A model generated the notes under the pieces. The model was given only the letters and a program-made list of their open reading frames with translations. It was not told where the DNA came from and did not search any database. Of a stretch of 62,542 bases of DNA, positions 1 to 11,212 are shown one piece after another. Origin of the DNA: Fragilariopsis cylindrus CCMP1102 (Eukaryota > Bacillariophyta > Bacillariophyceae > Bacillariales > Bacillariaceae). The first letter of the stretch is position 1. Each line of letters begins with the position of its first letter. A program made the position numbers and the translations under genes. Location: NCBI GenBank assembly GCA_900095095.1, contig FMBT01000027.1:1-62542 (forward strand). Direction: 5' to 3'.

Positions 1-601
1 CCAAAAACAAGTTTACGCTGTTCAGAAAGTCGTTCTTCTTCTTCTTCTTCTGCTGCTGCTTCATCATCATTCTTATTATAGGCGTCGGACTCGTCCTTTT
101 ATTGTTATTGTTATTGTTATTGTTTTTTTTAGGAACGTATCGTTTCGTAAATAGAGTTTTACCTCTTCTATCAAATATATGAAATGAATGAACCGTCATA
201 GTCTCCCTTTTTCTTTCTTTCCTGCCTCCCTAACAAACTTTACTGATTCCTTTACTTAATGCTTTTTTTTTTATTTATGCTTTTCTTTTTTCCAAAATGT
301 ATTAAATATTATTTTAAAATCCTTGATTATTTTTTTATTTCTCTATTAAAAGCAGAACCTAGTAGAAAGTATGTAGGTTTCCACACATTCCGGATTTGTG
401 TAACATTTTTTTCTGCTGCCAGGTGAACTCCTGAGAATCACAAAAACAAAAAACAGCACATCATACCGTACAATTTGTACGGTAGCCACGAAAAAAATGG
501 CGAAGTTGTCAAGATTGAAATAATATGTCATGTAGAGGAGCACTACATTGTCGACTACATTATATTTATTCTACCTCCAATCTTAAAAATCGATACTTTA
601 G
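1..601. other. Gene-free left edge
   Basis: I see no supported gene here. The stretch is AT-rich with CTT/CTG triplet runs near positions 35-60 and poly-T tracts, and probably contains the upstream region of the epimerase gene that follows. Confidence 0.5.
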
Positions 602-626
602 TTGATAATAGTAATAGATAAGAATA

Positions 627-2090
627 ATGACGGGTTTGCTTTACTATTCAACTTTTGTTCCTGGCTTGTTCTTGTGATTTCAACTGCTTCTACATTAGCC
701 TTGTCGATAAGCAGCAGCAATAACGGAAACCGAGTAAAAAGAATTTCTATTGTAACTGGTGCTAATGGTTATGTCGGAAGAGAAGTTGTTAACGTTCTAT
801 TAAATACTAATAATGATGCCAACAAAAACGACGGCAACGACGAAGAAGATGTGGACGAGATACTGTGTCTGGTACGTTCTCATCGTGTGGAATCAGAAAC
901 GAAGTACTGGTCAAGATTTAAATCTTCACTACTAGCATCAACAACAGGAACATCAAAACGCCTACTATTAAAGTCCTCCCATACGATATGTTAGATGGTG
1001 GAAAAAGTATCACGGATGCTCTTAACGCTGCGGTAAATAATGATAATGATAGTGATAGTAGTTCAACCGAAAACAACAACGACATAGATCCAGAAATTTG
1101 TGTTTATCATATAGCTTCTGTATTTGGTCCCAGTGAAGATCATATTAAGGTAGCCAAAGAAAATGTTCAAGGAACTAAAGACTTGGTATGTGCAATTGGT
1201 GAATTTCCAAAATCTGCTTGCTGTCGATTAGTTGTAACATCTAGTATGGCAGCAGTTAGAGGAAGTGGTCAAATACCAATGAATAATGAATATTATACCC
1301 ACCAGGACTGGAATACACAGTCTACGCTAGAAGATAATAATTGGGGTGCAAGTTACCAATGGTCGAAGGCAGAATCTGAACGAATAGCTTGGAAAATTTC
1401 TAATGATATGAAGATAAAAATGACATCCATTTGTCCATCTTTTGTTTTTGGTCCACCAACATCAATTCCATCATCAACGACAAAAACAGACTCTAATGAA
1501 GTCGATACGACGACGAATCTGTCTAATTCGTTCTCTATTACATTATTTGGTCAATGGGTACGAGGCACCTCTCCAATCCAAAGTCGATTGTTTGTCGACG
1601 TTCGAGACGTAGCTAAGGCACATGTTGCAGCGGGAACAAAATCTGATGCTATCGGGGAACGAATCATCGTTTCTACAGAGGCAAGGATACCATCCAAAGA
1701 AATGGCTGATATACTTAAAGATGTGTGTACAGAAAGTGGATTGAGTGATCCGGAAGGATATCTTTTGATAGTACCTTTAAAGGTGGTGCTATTCCAATCG
1801 GAAATCAAGAGGCCGAATCGACTGATCGATTATTTTCACTACTAGGAATAACATTAACGCCTGTTCACGAAACGTGAGTATTTTCAATAATCGAATCGAA
1901 TCATCCCAACATAATTATCTGGTAACTTCGTAAATTTTTCAACTCTTGTTTTTTTAACTCAACTCAACTCATCCTTATTTTTTAATCCTATTATTTTCTA
2001 TGATACACGCACAGAATCCGGGACATGGGTCGAGCACTTTTACTCGTCGAAGGTGGTAATAATTCTAAGGAATCAGCTGCAAAAAAATAA
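627..2090 (+). CDS. NAD(P)-dependent epimerase/reductase (extended SDR), frameshifted, two exons
   Basis: Extended short-chain dehydrogenase of the 3beta-HSD/dihydroflavonol-reductase type. The Rossmann motif is TGANGYVG (near 757-780), followed by an HIASVFGPS segment and the catalytic YQWSK (Y..xK, near 1357). A donor at 1874 and acceptor at 2014 join HET to IRDMGRALLLVEGG, ending at 2090. Reading through the whole domain needs a shift of one base at the A4 run 955-958 and another at the T4 run near 1763. Both behave as single-base deletions. The only plausible ATG (627) opens a signal-like leader and also lies one base out of frame with the Rossmann part, so there may be a third shift. The substrate is unknown. 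It is either a real gene with assembly indels or a young pseudogene. Its 3' end converges on the PUS7 gene. Confidence 0.7.
1874..2014 (+). other. Intron in epimerase gene
   Basis: GTGAGT donor at 1874 and CACAG acceptor ending at 2014, 141 bp. Splicing restores an uninterrupted SDR C-terminus in phase. Confidence 0.6.
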
Positions 2091-2245
2091 TAATGATTCA
2101 ATGCTAGTATCTATAATAAGTAGAAGTTTACTAAGTTTGCGCTCGTTGGAGGAAGTAATAAAATAAATAAATGGAGATGGGATTTTGATGCAATACAGCC
2201 TAATATCGATTACGTTTGAAAAGTAAGTTGTTGTTCTCTACTACT

Positions 2246-5041
2246 TCAACAATTAGATCTGATTACTGTTGTTACCATTAGCTCTCTAAGAAGCATTGTA
2301 GCGTAACAACCCTTTGGTAATTCAAATGAAAGCTTCATACTAGCACTAGATGAGTTGGAGGACACAATGTCTGCGCTAAGCTTTCCGGGATGCACTATCA
2401 ATTTGCGATAACTTCCCTTCGCTGTGGACTCTGGGACGGAGTTCTTCTCGAATCTGATATTATCTGTTAGTAGAAGATCTTTGTATAGCTGCCCGATATC
2501 ATTCCCTGGGTATTGAACGTCGTAGCCGGGAAGAGGCAAAACTACTTGTGTTATTTCGACTGGTGGTACTTCATTACAATTTACAATCTTGATGCTGTCT
2601 CGACAATGATCTCCATCCGTATCAAAGTAGATGTCGCCTTTGATTACTGTATCCCCATACAATTTAATTCGTTGAGATGCAACTGATTAAAAATATAAGA
2701 TTGGTACGCATTTATGTAAAACATTCTCATTTGATGGCTCAAAAACCGAAGAGATTCAAGTGGGTTGTTGGGATATCTTTTAAGCCGCGAAGCACTGCAC
2801 GCTCACGAGGCATGATATCTGCGTTCCCAAACGCCTTGATTGTTGTAGAAGGATCTCCATTACTCTCTTTCCAGGCTTGACGTACTCGACGAACGTCATC
2901 ATTCTCGCGATGTCTTGTTCCTTCCATTAGCATTTTAATTGCCTCCATATAATCTTTTCGTAGCATAGCCTGGCCAATCTGAAATCCCCTAACACCAACT
3001 TGTTCTGAACTTCCCGGATGACCTATACGCTGCTCTCCATAGAAATTGATGAAGCCGTGTTTTTTATCCGTTCTACCATTTGGTTAATATGCAGCTATCA
3101 CATTCTACGAAAGATTCTTCCAAAGATTCAGAAGCATCAGTCTCTCCGTCGGGATGTGAATGTTGATCTACCTTGATTCGTTTCAGGTTGCGTACCATGA
3201 TCTCAAAGAAATTACCTTTCAAGTCTCCAACATTTAAGGCAAAATCAACATTGAGTAAATAATCTTCAGTTCTACGTTTTGTTTACCTAACTGATTGATA
3301 TTTCTTTCGACATGCTGTTGCCCCATGTCGCGGAGAGTTATAAATTGGTACGTAATTGCCTGCATATCTTTTATAGATGATTAAAAAAAAAAAGCAATGG
3401 TTAGTGATGAGTTAGAAGAGGAAAACAACAAGAGATAACATTATGTCTGATCATTATGTGTATGCAATTACCTTTAATTCCCGCAAAGCCGATATCTGAT
3501 TGACGACATTTAAGGATACGTGATAGTATCTGCATCGCTGTCAAATGTTCTTTTTGGGTCTTCTTTAAAACACAAAGAAGATTTTTATCATTGTTTCTGT
3601 GCTTCGAATTATCGCTTCCACCCCCATCATTGCGAGAATTATGTTTTCGTTTGTTATTCTTTCTCGCATCTTTCGCCAGTGCTTGTCTCTTCCAAGTTAC
3701 CACTATCGATTTTAAACTACTATCATCCTGCTTCGATGATCCTTGATGGCGCATACTCGATTCAAAGTTTCTATTCTTAAGGGATATGATATGATGTACC
3801 GTCCTACGATCATCTTTAGATACATCCGATCGAAGTCGAAGAAGAGTGGATGAAATGGTAGATGCGCCATCAAAGCCCCGATTTCGAAACAAAAGAAGTC
3901 GCCGCAAATCATCTCGTGGTGCGTTAAGGTGTTCAATCATCCCATCAAAACAGTCTTCTACTGTTACCTTAATCCAATGTTCATCATTGGTACTGGTGTT
4001 GGTATTCGTACTTGTAACTCTATCATTAGTGTTGGTACTATCAGTTGTATCTTTAGTAGTGATTGTAGTAGTATTATTCTTTGTCGTTGTCGTTGACATT
4101 GGTGATACGTGCCTTATGGAACTCACAGTTTTGAGGAAGGGAAATTTAATGCTGATAGCTCGATGGAAATCTCTTCGATTGGTTCTAAATTTGAGACCAA
4201 GATTGTCATTATCTTCTTTCAATAGTCGAAATGGAGGGATCCAAACTTCAGTATTATGAATACTATCATCTGCTACTCCTTCACTGTTGCTGCTCGTCCC
4301 TACAATATTGTCGTGGCTTAATGGAATACGATTGATGACTCTCGCCTCCAATTCCTCCAATGATTGTCGCAACACTGTTGCTGGATGCTCTAGCGTAGCC
4401 ACATGTTCTAAGTATATTTGGATGATTTCTTCTTCCGTCAATGGTTCTGATGAAATGGTAGTAGTACTACTAGCAGTGGCATTTTCACCTGAAGAAGAAA
4501 AAGAAGAAGGATTGGAATTGATACATGACGTTGTCGATATCGTCGTTGTCGTAGTCGTCAGAGAAAGAATTTGTTGTTGCTGTTCCCCAGACAATTTTTC
4601 CTTTGGTAGTTCCTTCCCCTCCTGGTCTATAGCAGTTTCACTTTTGAGTGGACTTGCTTTAGATTCTTGGCAATCAGGGGGTAATTCAATCGGTGACACC
4701 GTTGGAATGCATGCGATTAAAAAAGCGTCGTCGTCGTTGTTGTTGTTGTTGTTGTTGTTTTCATTGACGGCGACATCACCACCATTTTTATCATTAGTGT
4801 TGCGTGTACTGTTATAATGAGAAACGATCTTTGCTATTTTTATGTTGTTCTTTGGTAGGATTTCTCGTACTACAAAATCTTCTGGCTTGTCTTTCACTAC
4901 ACCTGTAATCTCCCATGAAATGAACGGCGGCGATGACGATGACGAAGAAGATCGTGAAAGATAACTGGATGGTAAAGGATGGGTAGGACCGTCGATAAAA
5001 CCTTCTATCCCGATCGTGGAATAAGGACGCAATCCATCCAT
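2246..5041 (-). CDS. PUS7: tRNA pseudouridine synthase, TruD/PUS7 family, frameshifted
   Basis: Isomerises uridine to pseudouridine in tRNA and other RNAs. ATG is at 5041, since the longer ORF opens on GTG. The N-terminal half carries low-complexity Thr/Ser/Asn insertions. The TruD signature reads FAGIK-D-MQAITYQ once the 104-bp intron (3368-3471) is removed. The catalytic Asp codon is split by that intron. Further family landmarks are NVGDLKGN (near 3230), GFINFYGEQRIG (near 3040), FYINAYQSYIFNQ (near 2700), IKGDIYFD, and a C-terminal LPKGCYATMLLRELM. These segments lie in different frames, with shifts near 3280, 3085, 2745 (A5 run) and 2680. Three of the four equal single-base deletions. 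The family assignment is firm. Whether the gene is alive depends on whether the indels are real. Confidence 0.8.
3368..3471 (-). other. Intron splitting the catalytic Asp codon of PUS7
   Basis: Donor GTAATT at 3471 and acceptor AAAAG at 3368, 104 bp. Splicing joins AAAG to ATATGCAG and recreates the GxKD motif of TruD enzymes. Confidence 0.75.
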
Positions 5042-5702
5042 TTTATACACCTCTTCTTTTTGTATCGGTACTTCTATTATAAATAAAGTTGTTCGAAATG
5101 CTGTTTTAATAATAGTGTTTTTTTTTAATTTAATTGTTTTTCTGAATTTAATTTAAAGTTGATGGCTTCATTTTTTCATATATTTTTTAGTTCCTTTCTG
5201 TCTGTCCTTCGTGCACATTTTGACCTCAGATAAACAATAAGATAATCAAAAAAATTAGAAGAAATTGCTACAATACACAGTACACATTATGTTGGCACGA
5301 ATGAAATATCATGTGTACGTCTGACAGGACTTCGATCGAACACTAATGAGAAGTGTAACACTGAAGTGAGAAGTGTTGCTGTATCACACATTCAAACATT
5401 ATGAAGAACAATTGCATACGGAAAAGAAAACAATTGCATTCGTAAAGAACAATAGTGTAAAAAGGAAATAACACAATGTATAAGAACCAAAGGTTCACAA
5501 CTTAGGAATAATGCATATGAAAGGTAAAATAAGGAAACAAAGTTAATAAGAAATATACATTCTATAGAAATAGGTACTTGTAACGGATCATTCCAACACA
5601 TTAAACATAATTTAAGAAGTCCATTGATTATTTGATCAGTATTAGTTAGCAAGATTATGCATCCACCTTTTTCTCCTTTTCTCTTTCTTTCTTTCTCTCT
5701 CT
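5042..5702. other. Gene-free spacer
   Basis: AT-rich spacer of about 660 bp between the PUS7 start and the end of the HA-repeat gene. It contains a pyrimidine-rich TTTCTCTC run near 5670-5703. No supported gene was seen. Confidence 0.5.
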
Positions 5703-7609
5703 CTAAATAACCCAACAATCACCGTCACTTTCGTAGAATTCGTGATCGTTATCTTCGCATTCAATTGGATCCTCTTCATCGTCGATAACAATGATGGTGT
5801 CTGTGGGAGGAACTTCTAGTAGGAAAGGAACGGAAGGAGCTGCACATATAACTTCATTGTCGCCGCTCTCCTTCTGTGGTAGTAGCGAAATCATTGCAGG
5901 TACGTGACTTTGTTCTACCAGCCATTTATAATCCAGCTTTTCCAATGCACAAATTCGTTCTTTTGTCATCGAGCTCCGTTTGTTTTCTTTATAGAGCTTA
6001 CAGTAATGTCTCTGGTTGATAAGCCAAATTCCAAGGTTACCAAATCCATAACCTTTCTTAGGAACATGACAGTCGCCAAATTTTTGCTTGTAATCGGCAA
6101 GCTGTCCAATCTATCTTCAAAAGTAAAATACAATTTCCATTCAAAATCAAGCTTTTCCAAAGCACTAATCCGTTCTTTCGTCATAGGGCTCAGTTTGTTC
6201 TGTTTACAATGCTTGTACTGTGTTCTCATGTGGGATACCCAATCCGCAAGATTCCTGTATCCTTTATAGCTCCGAGGAACATTACAGTGGCCATTATTCT
6301 TCTTATAATCAGCAAGCTGTGCCAATCGTTCTTCAAACGTATGCTTCGTTTTGTCGGTTAACGGTGCCGTAGATACAGTCGTATGTTGGTCAATGATGCC
6401 CATCGTCTCTTGACGATACCTCCTTTCCTTTGAAGATGATGTTACTTCGCGAATGCATCTCTTTTTCAGCGGAGGAAGGACGTTCTTGTCTATTGCATAA
6501 CGCTCGTTATCATCACTGTCATCGTCACGAAGGATTCTTTTCATGCGCCATGATGGTGGCGGTACTTGTTGACCACCACGGCAACACAATACATCGACGA
6601 CATTCGTATTCGTAGTAGGATGATGCTGCTGTTGACGATATCGTTGCTGCTGTTGCTGCTGTTGCTGTTGCTGCTGCTGCTGCTGTTGACGATATTGCTG
6701 CTGCTGCTGCTGTTGACGATATTGCTGCAGCTGCTGTTGCTTTTGCTCTTGCATTTCTTGGTAGTAATGTTTGTGAGTTGATTGAAATACTTGTATGATT
6801 CGATCACGAGCTGTATGAAAATCAAGAACGTAAACTTCAACTTCTTCCTTTTCTTCCGTCGAATCATCATCATCACGATAATGATGATGACGAATTAATT
6901 TGATAAATCGACCATTATTTGTAGTAATCCTTAATATGATTTGTTCAACAGTCAAAATCTGTTCCTGTATTGTTTTAGCATGATGAAAAAATCGTTCATA
7001 ATTATGCATAATAATATCTTTCAAATTACTATTTTCGTTATAGCTTGTATTGACACCAAATAATACAACATCACGATCACGGGTATAAGCGGTAGCACTT
7101 CCGCCGACCAAGGCTGTTGATGGTGATAACGATGGGAGAATCGAAACTGTGGAAACGTCATCTTCGACGACGACTTCTCCTACTTCTATTGTTGTGACTT
7201 TTTTCTTCTCGTAGATCATGACAGCATTGTGGTGGTGACTGATGGAAGAACACTTTACATTGTTATTTGTTGGAGGTGGTAAACCACAAGAATAAATCGT
7301 TTTTTTAGACGATGACGCAGTAGATAGAACTACTTCGTCGTCATAGTCGTCGTCAGCAGTAGTACCTTCGTTATTGGTATTATGAAACAATTTGAGAGAT
7401 GATAATGATAAAATAGCAAGAGCAGAATCAATAGCTGATGATGATAATGATAATGATGTTTTCTTCTTCATCATCACGCCAACAGCGATGGCAGATGACC
7501 TTATAAAAGATGATGTTGATTTCTTTGTTGCTGTTGATGTTGAAACCTTAGCAGTAGGAGCGGTGTTGTTATTCTTCATTCTCGCGGAAGCGGCAGTAGT
7601 ATTCTTCAT
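5703..7609 (-). CDS. DUF6824, poly-Gln and two helicase-associated (HA) repeats, frameshifted
   Basis: Likely nuclear or nucleic-acid-binding protein of unknown role. From the ATG at 7609 it has a Ser/Asn-rich start. A block DVVLFGVN...NYERFFHHAK...NNGRFIKLI...FHTARDRIIQVFQ (about residues 180-280) matches the pattern of diatom DUF6824. A Gln tract interrupted by Arg follows (CAG-type repeats, 6620-6760). Then come two HA repeats: LADYKKNNGHCNVPRSYKGYRNLADW, then DYKQKFGDCHVPKKGYGFGNL. The second repeat is reached only after a one-base shift near 6098. The tail from 5969 ends in an acidic stretch rich in Asp/Glu. Repeat homology across the break shows that the two ORFs are one gene. The domain calls rest on pattern memory, without a search. 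Confidence 0.7.
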
Positions 7610-7963
7610 CTTATGTTTTGCTGCTGCTGTTTTGTTCTGTTCTGTTGCTGTTGTTTATTATATTATGATATTGATCAGTGGAAATGATAGTGATAGTGAG
7701 TGAGTTAGTGAGTGTGGAGGATTGAGAAATATGAGGATCTAATGAAAATTAACACAGGTCCAGTTTTGTGAGAGCATACAGATAGGCCCCTTTTCATGCC
7801 AGTATTTTTACTATGGTATGAGGGTTCGTGTTTACTTATAGTAAAAAAATTGAGGTGGAATGCTGAAGATAAAATAATATATTAGTCGTAAATGTCAGCC
7901 GTTAATCGTAAAAGTCGGTCGTTGTTGAAGAAGAACAAACCGAGTATCGCCGGTATGTTAATT
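7610..7963. other. Upstream spacer of HA-repeat gene
   Basis: No gene seen. GTGATAGTGAGTGAGTTAG microsatellite-like sequence lies near 7690, and two short TCGTAAA repeats lie near 7890-7910. Confidence 0.4.
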
Positions 7964-8173
7964 GTAATGTTTTTTGTTGATTGATCATGCAGCACTATCG
8001 CACGCGCTAATAGCTAGCTAGTTTAAAAAAGCAAGACTACGACAGGTATATATAAGTTTACTTACTTATCTATTGTTATAGTTATTTTTACTGTGCCACT
8101 ATTTTTGATACTTATTATATTGAATAATATGGTAAGCGTAGTTAAGTTAGTCTTGATCCCAACCCAAAGAAAG
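7964..8173 (+). repeat. Dispersed repeat, copy 1
   Basis: About 210 bp, repeated in the same orientation at 19915-20129 with only scattered differences. Shared words include GCACTATCGCACGC, TAATAGCTAGCTAG, TATTGTTATAGTTATTTTTA and CCCAAAGAAAG. It has no ORF. Its right end abuts the TG terminus of the gypsy 3' LTR, so the retroelement sits at its edge. Confidence 0.85.
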
Positions 8174-8419
8174 TGTCCTAAACTAGATGTAGTTGATTAA
8201 CTCGCTATATTATATTGTGAGCATTCATGTTAATACATGTTATCTATGAAGTACGAACGGTATTCTAAGTATTGCTTAGCTAGTTCCAAGCGGCTCGCTG
8301 ATACTCGCCAACTCTCAACGACTGGTTCCCTAACGGTAATCAGCGAGGCGAGGTGCTCCATAGCTTTGCCAACTCAAGTGACGTCACCAGTCACAGATGA
8401 CTAGTGACCGTTTGCTACA
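8174..8419 (-). repeat. Putative 3' LTR of gypsy element
   Basis: On the minus strand it starts TGTAGCAAACGG and ends TAGGACA (TG...CA). It is preceded by a purine tract AGTGGGAGAG at 8420-8429, which fits the polypurine tract of LTR elements. The left boundary is supported because the neighbouring dispersed repeat ends exactly there in both copies. No matching 5' LTR was found in the window. Confidence 0.6.
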
Positions 8420-11104
8420 CTCTCCCACTAAGACGTAACTTCCATTGAAGTTGTCTTCAGCTTAATCTAATCCTTTGTACGGAGTAAACCATCTTGTAGA
8501 TTGTGTATCCGTCACTGTTGGTGTTCTTTGGATAGTTATGTTTCCATTTGTATGGGTGGCTAAGATTCGGAACGGTCCTGAAGATCTCTCCGACAGCTTT
8601 GACTTATTCCATACTATTTGCATAACTCTATCACCAACTCTAAAGTGATGCTCTATTCTTCTCTTATTTTGTTTGATTAGATTTTCATCTATCATTTGTT
8701 GTCGACCATTCCATATGGTTTCTAAGTTCGCTATCAGGGGTACGTCCATGATCATATCACGACCATACACCATAGCTCCTGGGGTTGTGCCGATTGGTGC
8801 ACTTACTGAACATCTCATTGCATGCATGCATGTTGCTAATGCATTATCCATTACTTGATTGGCATCATTCATATTTTGTGGTGGATTTGTATGTAGTACT
8901 ACTCGAAGTATATCACTAATTGTTTGATGCATTCTTTCACATATTGCGTTGGCTTGTGGATTCCGTACGGCTGTGCATACATCCTTAATGCCATATCGTG
9001 CAAGCAATTCCACAAACGTCCAACCAGTAAACTCTGTTCCATTATCATGTACACATCGATTTGGTCTTGGGTATCGAGATAGCCATGAGTTCTCAAACTG
9101 TTCGGCTACATGTACCATTGTTTTGTTCTGAATTCTGATTAGTTCAACGAGATTTGTTACAGGATCAATACATGTTAATGCTTTGAATACACATATGTTA
9201 CCATTGACCACAATTTCCCACGGACCGATCAAGTCTATGCATACTTCATTCCATGGTGCTATATTTGCATGTCGTGGAGGTAGTTTTCCATAACCTCGAC
9301 CTTGTTGTTTATACATGTGACAATTTTCTGGACATACATACTCTCTGCACAGTACAGATAATCTTTCTGCATGGAATCTTGCTTTTATTGTATTATAAAC
9401 CTTTGTGAAACCACAATGTCCTAATATCATATGATACCATCTTATCACACTTCGTATCATTGATTGGGGTAGGTATATTTTCCATTCGTTCTGTAACACT
9501 TCCGGATTAGCTCTATAGCATATTAAGTTCCTTTCGTTGATCACCTTAATCGGAAAGGTATTTGGATAAGCTAATGCTGTTTGTCGTAATGCTGCGTCCG
9601 CAGCTTGATGTTGTTGTATATTGTTCACTGTCGTTGGGCAAACCATCTCCTGCAGCGTAGGAAGGTTCATGAACAGCTCTATTATTTCAATGTTGTCATT
9701 CCGACATATCGTTGGTAATATTGGTGGATCCTTATCTTCTTTGTCATATGAAAAGAATACATCTTGTTCATCTTTTGGAACCACTATCTTATTCCAATCA
9801 ATAAGTTTTCCTTTTAACTCATTCTTCCCCGGCGGCGAGGGTCCATTCATTCTAGGGAGCCTTGAAAATGCGTCCGCTAGTACATTAACCTTTCCTGGTA
9901 CATAAGTTAAGTTAATATTGTAATCTTCCAGGAATAACTTCCATCTCATCACCCTTGGTGGTGATAGGGTATGGAAGGTTAAATTTTTATGATCGGTGAA
10001 GACGTTTAACCGACCACCGTATAAAATATCATGATATTCTTTTACACACATCACAATTGCAAGAAGTTCCTTCTCTGTTGTGTTGTAGTTCTTTTGTGAT
10101 TCAGTTAGTTTCTTACTCCAGTATGCAATTGGCTTTCCATTCTGTAGAATCGCAGCTCCTAGCTGATAGTCACTTGCATCTGTATATATATCAAAAGGTA
10201 GATTTAAATCGGGGTAAGTAGTCATGGCGTCTGCTGCAATCATTGCTTTCATTGTTTCGAATGCTTCGACTTGTCGAGGTCCCCATATAAAGGGAATATC
10301 ACCTGTCAATTCATGGAGTGGTGCTAGTATGTGAGATCGACGAGGCCACATACTCTTGTAGAAAGTCACTGCACCTATGAATGATCGAACTTGTGATTTG
10401 TCTGTTGGTCTACCCAACTTTAGAAGTGCTTCTATTTTGTTTCTCATAGGAGTGACTCCGTCCGGAGTCATATAATGTCCTAGGAAGTGTGCTTCTTTCA
10501 CTCCCCATTTGCATTTTAGTGGATTACACTTCATACCATTTGCTGTTAGTCTTTCCAAAACTGTATCAACAATATGCATGTGATCATCGAATGATCCTTT
10601 CGTCCATATACCCAAGTCGTCCATATAAGCATCAATATCTAAACCTTGTAAGATTTTCTTTATCATAGATTGTGCGAAATCTGGCGAGACTTTAATGCCC
10701 ATTGGTACACGATTATACTGGTATTTTCCAAACGGTGTAGTAATCGTACAGAGCCTCTTGCTCTCTTCATCCATTTCAAAACAATAGGACATCATTGAAA
10801 GATCAATCTTTGTAAAGTGACTGTATCCTCTTTGCTTCAGCATGATGTCTTGTATCCTTGGTACCGGGTACTGTGGACGTTCTAAATGCTTATTTAATTC
10901 ACGAAAATCGTTTACCCATCTAACTGTATTGTTACTCTTTGGGATTATAAATGTGGGCGACGCCCATTCTGTCATACCACACGGACGTAATACACCGTCC
11001 TTGACTAGATTGTCTAATTCTTGTTTGAAGACGTCTTGTCTTGTATATGGTACAGGGTACGGCTTCTTATGCACTGGCTTTGAGCCTTGTTTGATTTGTA
11101 AGTG
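8174..11104 (-). mobile_element. Ty3/gypsy retrotransposon, 5'-truncated
   Basis: Minus-strand element made of polyprotein ORF, polypurine tract and 3' LTR. Gag, protease and 5' LTR are missing. The break lies at about 11105, where the arm of a foldback element begins. The right side of that foldback element carries unrelated sequence (an adenylosuccinate lyase fragment), so the missing half was deleted or moved. Confidence 0.75.
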
Positions 11105-11212
11105 CCCCCCTGCGCGCGACATGAGTCGAGTGATGAGTCGAGCGCTCGACTCTGAGTCGAGTGATGAGTCGAGCGCTCGACTCTGAGTCGAGCACTCGAG
11201 CGACTCAAGCAA
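8462..11212 (-). CDS. Gypsy Pol polyprotein (RT, RNase H, integrase), truncated at N-terminus
   Basis: An uninterrupted 916-codon ORF. Residues 1 to about 35 are translated foldback-arm DNA (Ser-Ser-Ala-Arg-Leu repeats) and not retroelement protein. True Pol starts at about HLQIKQGSKP. Reverse transcriptase has KIDLSMM and the YMDD box (about residue 196). RNase H begins with YTDASDYQLGAAI (about 340) and includes EKELLAI. Integrase shows an H2C2 zinc finger (HMILGH...CPENC), then the DDE residues in CIDLIGPW, VHDNGTEFTG and NAICERMHQ. RT, RNase H and integrase motifs all look intact, so decay is recent. It needs gag and protease from elsewhere to move. Confidence 0.9.
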   Translation of the reverse strand: MLESLECSTQSRALDSSLDSESSARLITRLMSRAGGHLQIKQGSKPVHKKPYPVPYTRQDVFKQELDNLVKDGVLRPCGMTEWASPTFIIPKSNNTVRWVNDFRELNKHLERPQYPVPRIQDIMLKQRGYSHFTKIDLSMMSYCFEMDEESKRLCTITTPFGKYQYNRVPMGIKVSPDFAQSMIKKILQGLDIDAYMDDLGIWTKGSFDDHMHIVDTVLERLTANGMKCNPLKCKWGVKEAHFLGHYMTPDGVTPMRNKIEALLKLGRPTDKSQVRSFIGAVTFYKSMWPRRSHILAPLHELTGDIPFIWGPRQVEAFETMKAMIAADAMTTYPDLNLPFDIYTDASDYQLGAAILQNGKPIAYWSKKLTESQKNYNTTEKELLAIVMCVKEYHDILYGGRLNVFTDHKNLTFHTLSPPRVMRWKLFLEDYNINLTYVPGKVNVLADAFSRLPRMNGPSPPGKNELKGKLIDWNKIVVPKDEQDVFFSYDKEDKDPPILPTICRNDNIEIIELFMNLPTLQEMVCPTTVNNIQQHQAADAALRQTALAYPNTFPIKVINERNLICYRANPEVLQNEWKIYLPQSMIRSVIRWYHMILGHCGFTKVYNTIKARFHAERLSVLCREYVCPENCHMYKQQGRGYGKLPPRHANIAPWNEVCIDLIGPWEIVVNGNICVFKALTCIDPVTNLVELIRIQNKTMVHVAEQFENSWLSRYPRPNRCVHDNGTEFTGWTFVELLARYGIKDVCTAVRNPQANAICERMHQTISDILRVVLHTNPPQNMNDANQVMDNALATCMHAMRCSVSAPIGTTPGAMVYGRDMIMDVPLIANLETIWNGRQQMIDENLIKQNKRRIEHHFRVGDRVMQIVWNKSKLSERSSGPFRILATHTNGNITIQRTPTVTDTQSTRWFTPYKGLD

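Noticed and set aside
3846-4817. Long plus-strand ORFs opposite PUS7 rich in Val/Leu
   Set aside because: Shadows of Thr/Asn-rich low-complexity coding on the minus strand. They have no domain pattern.
5392-5718. Minus-strand 108-aa ORF, hydrophobic
   Set aside because: Lies in AT-rich spacer, has biased composition and no supporting context.
6566-6781. Poly-Leu ORF opposite the HA-repeat gene
   Set aside because: Antisense reading of the CAG/Gln tract.
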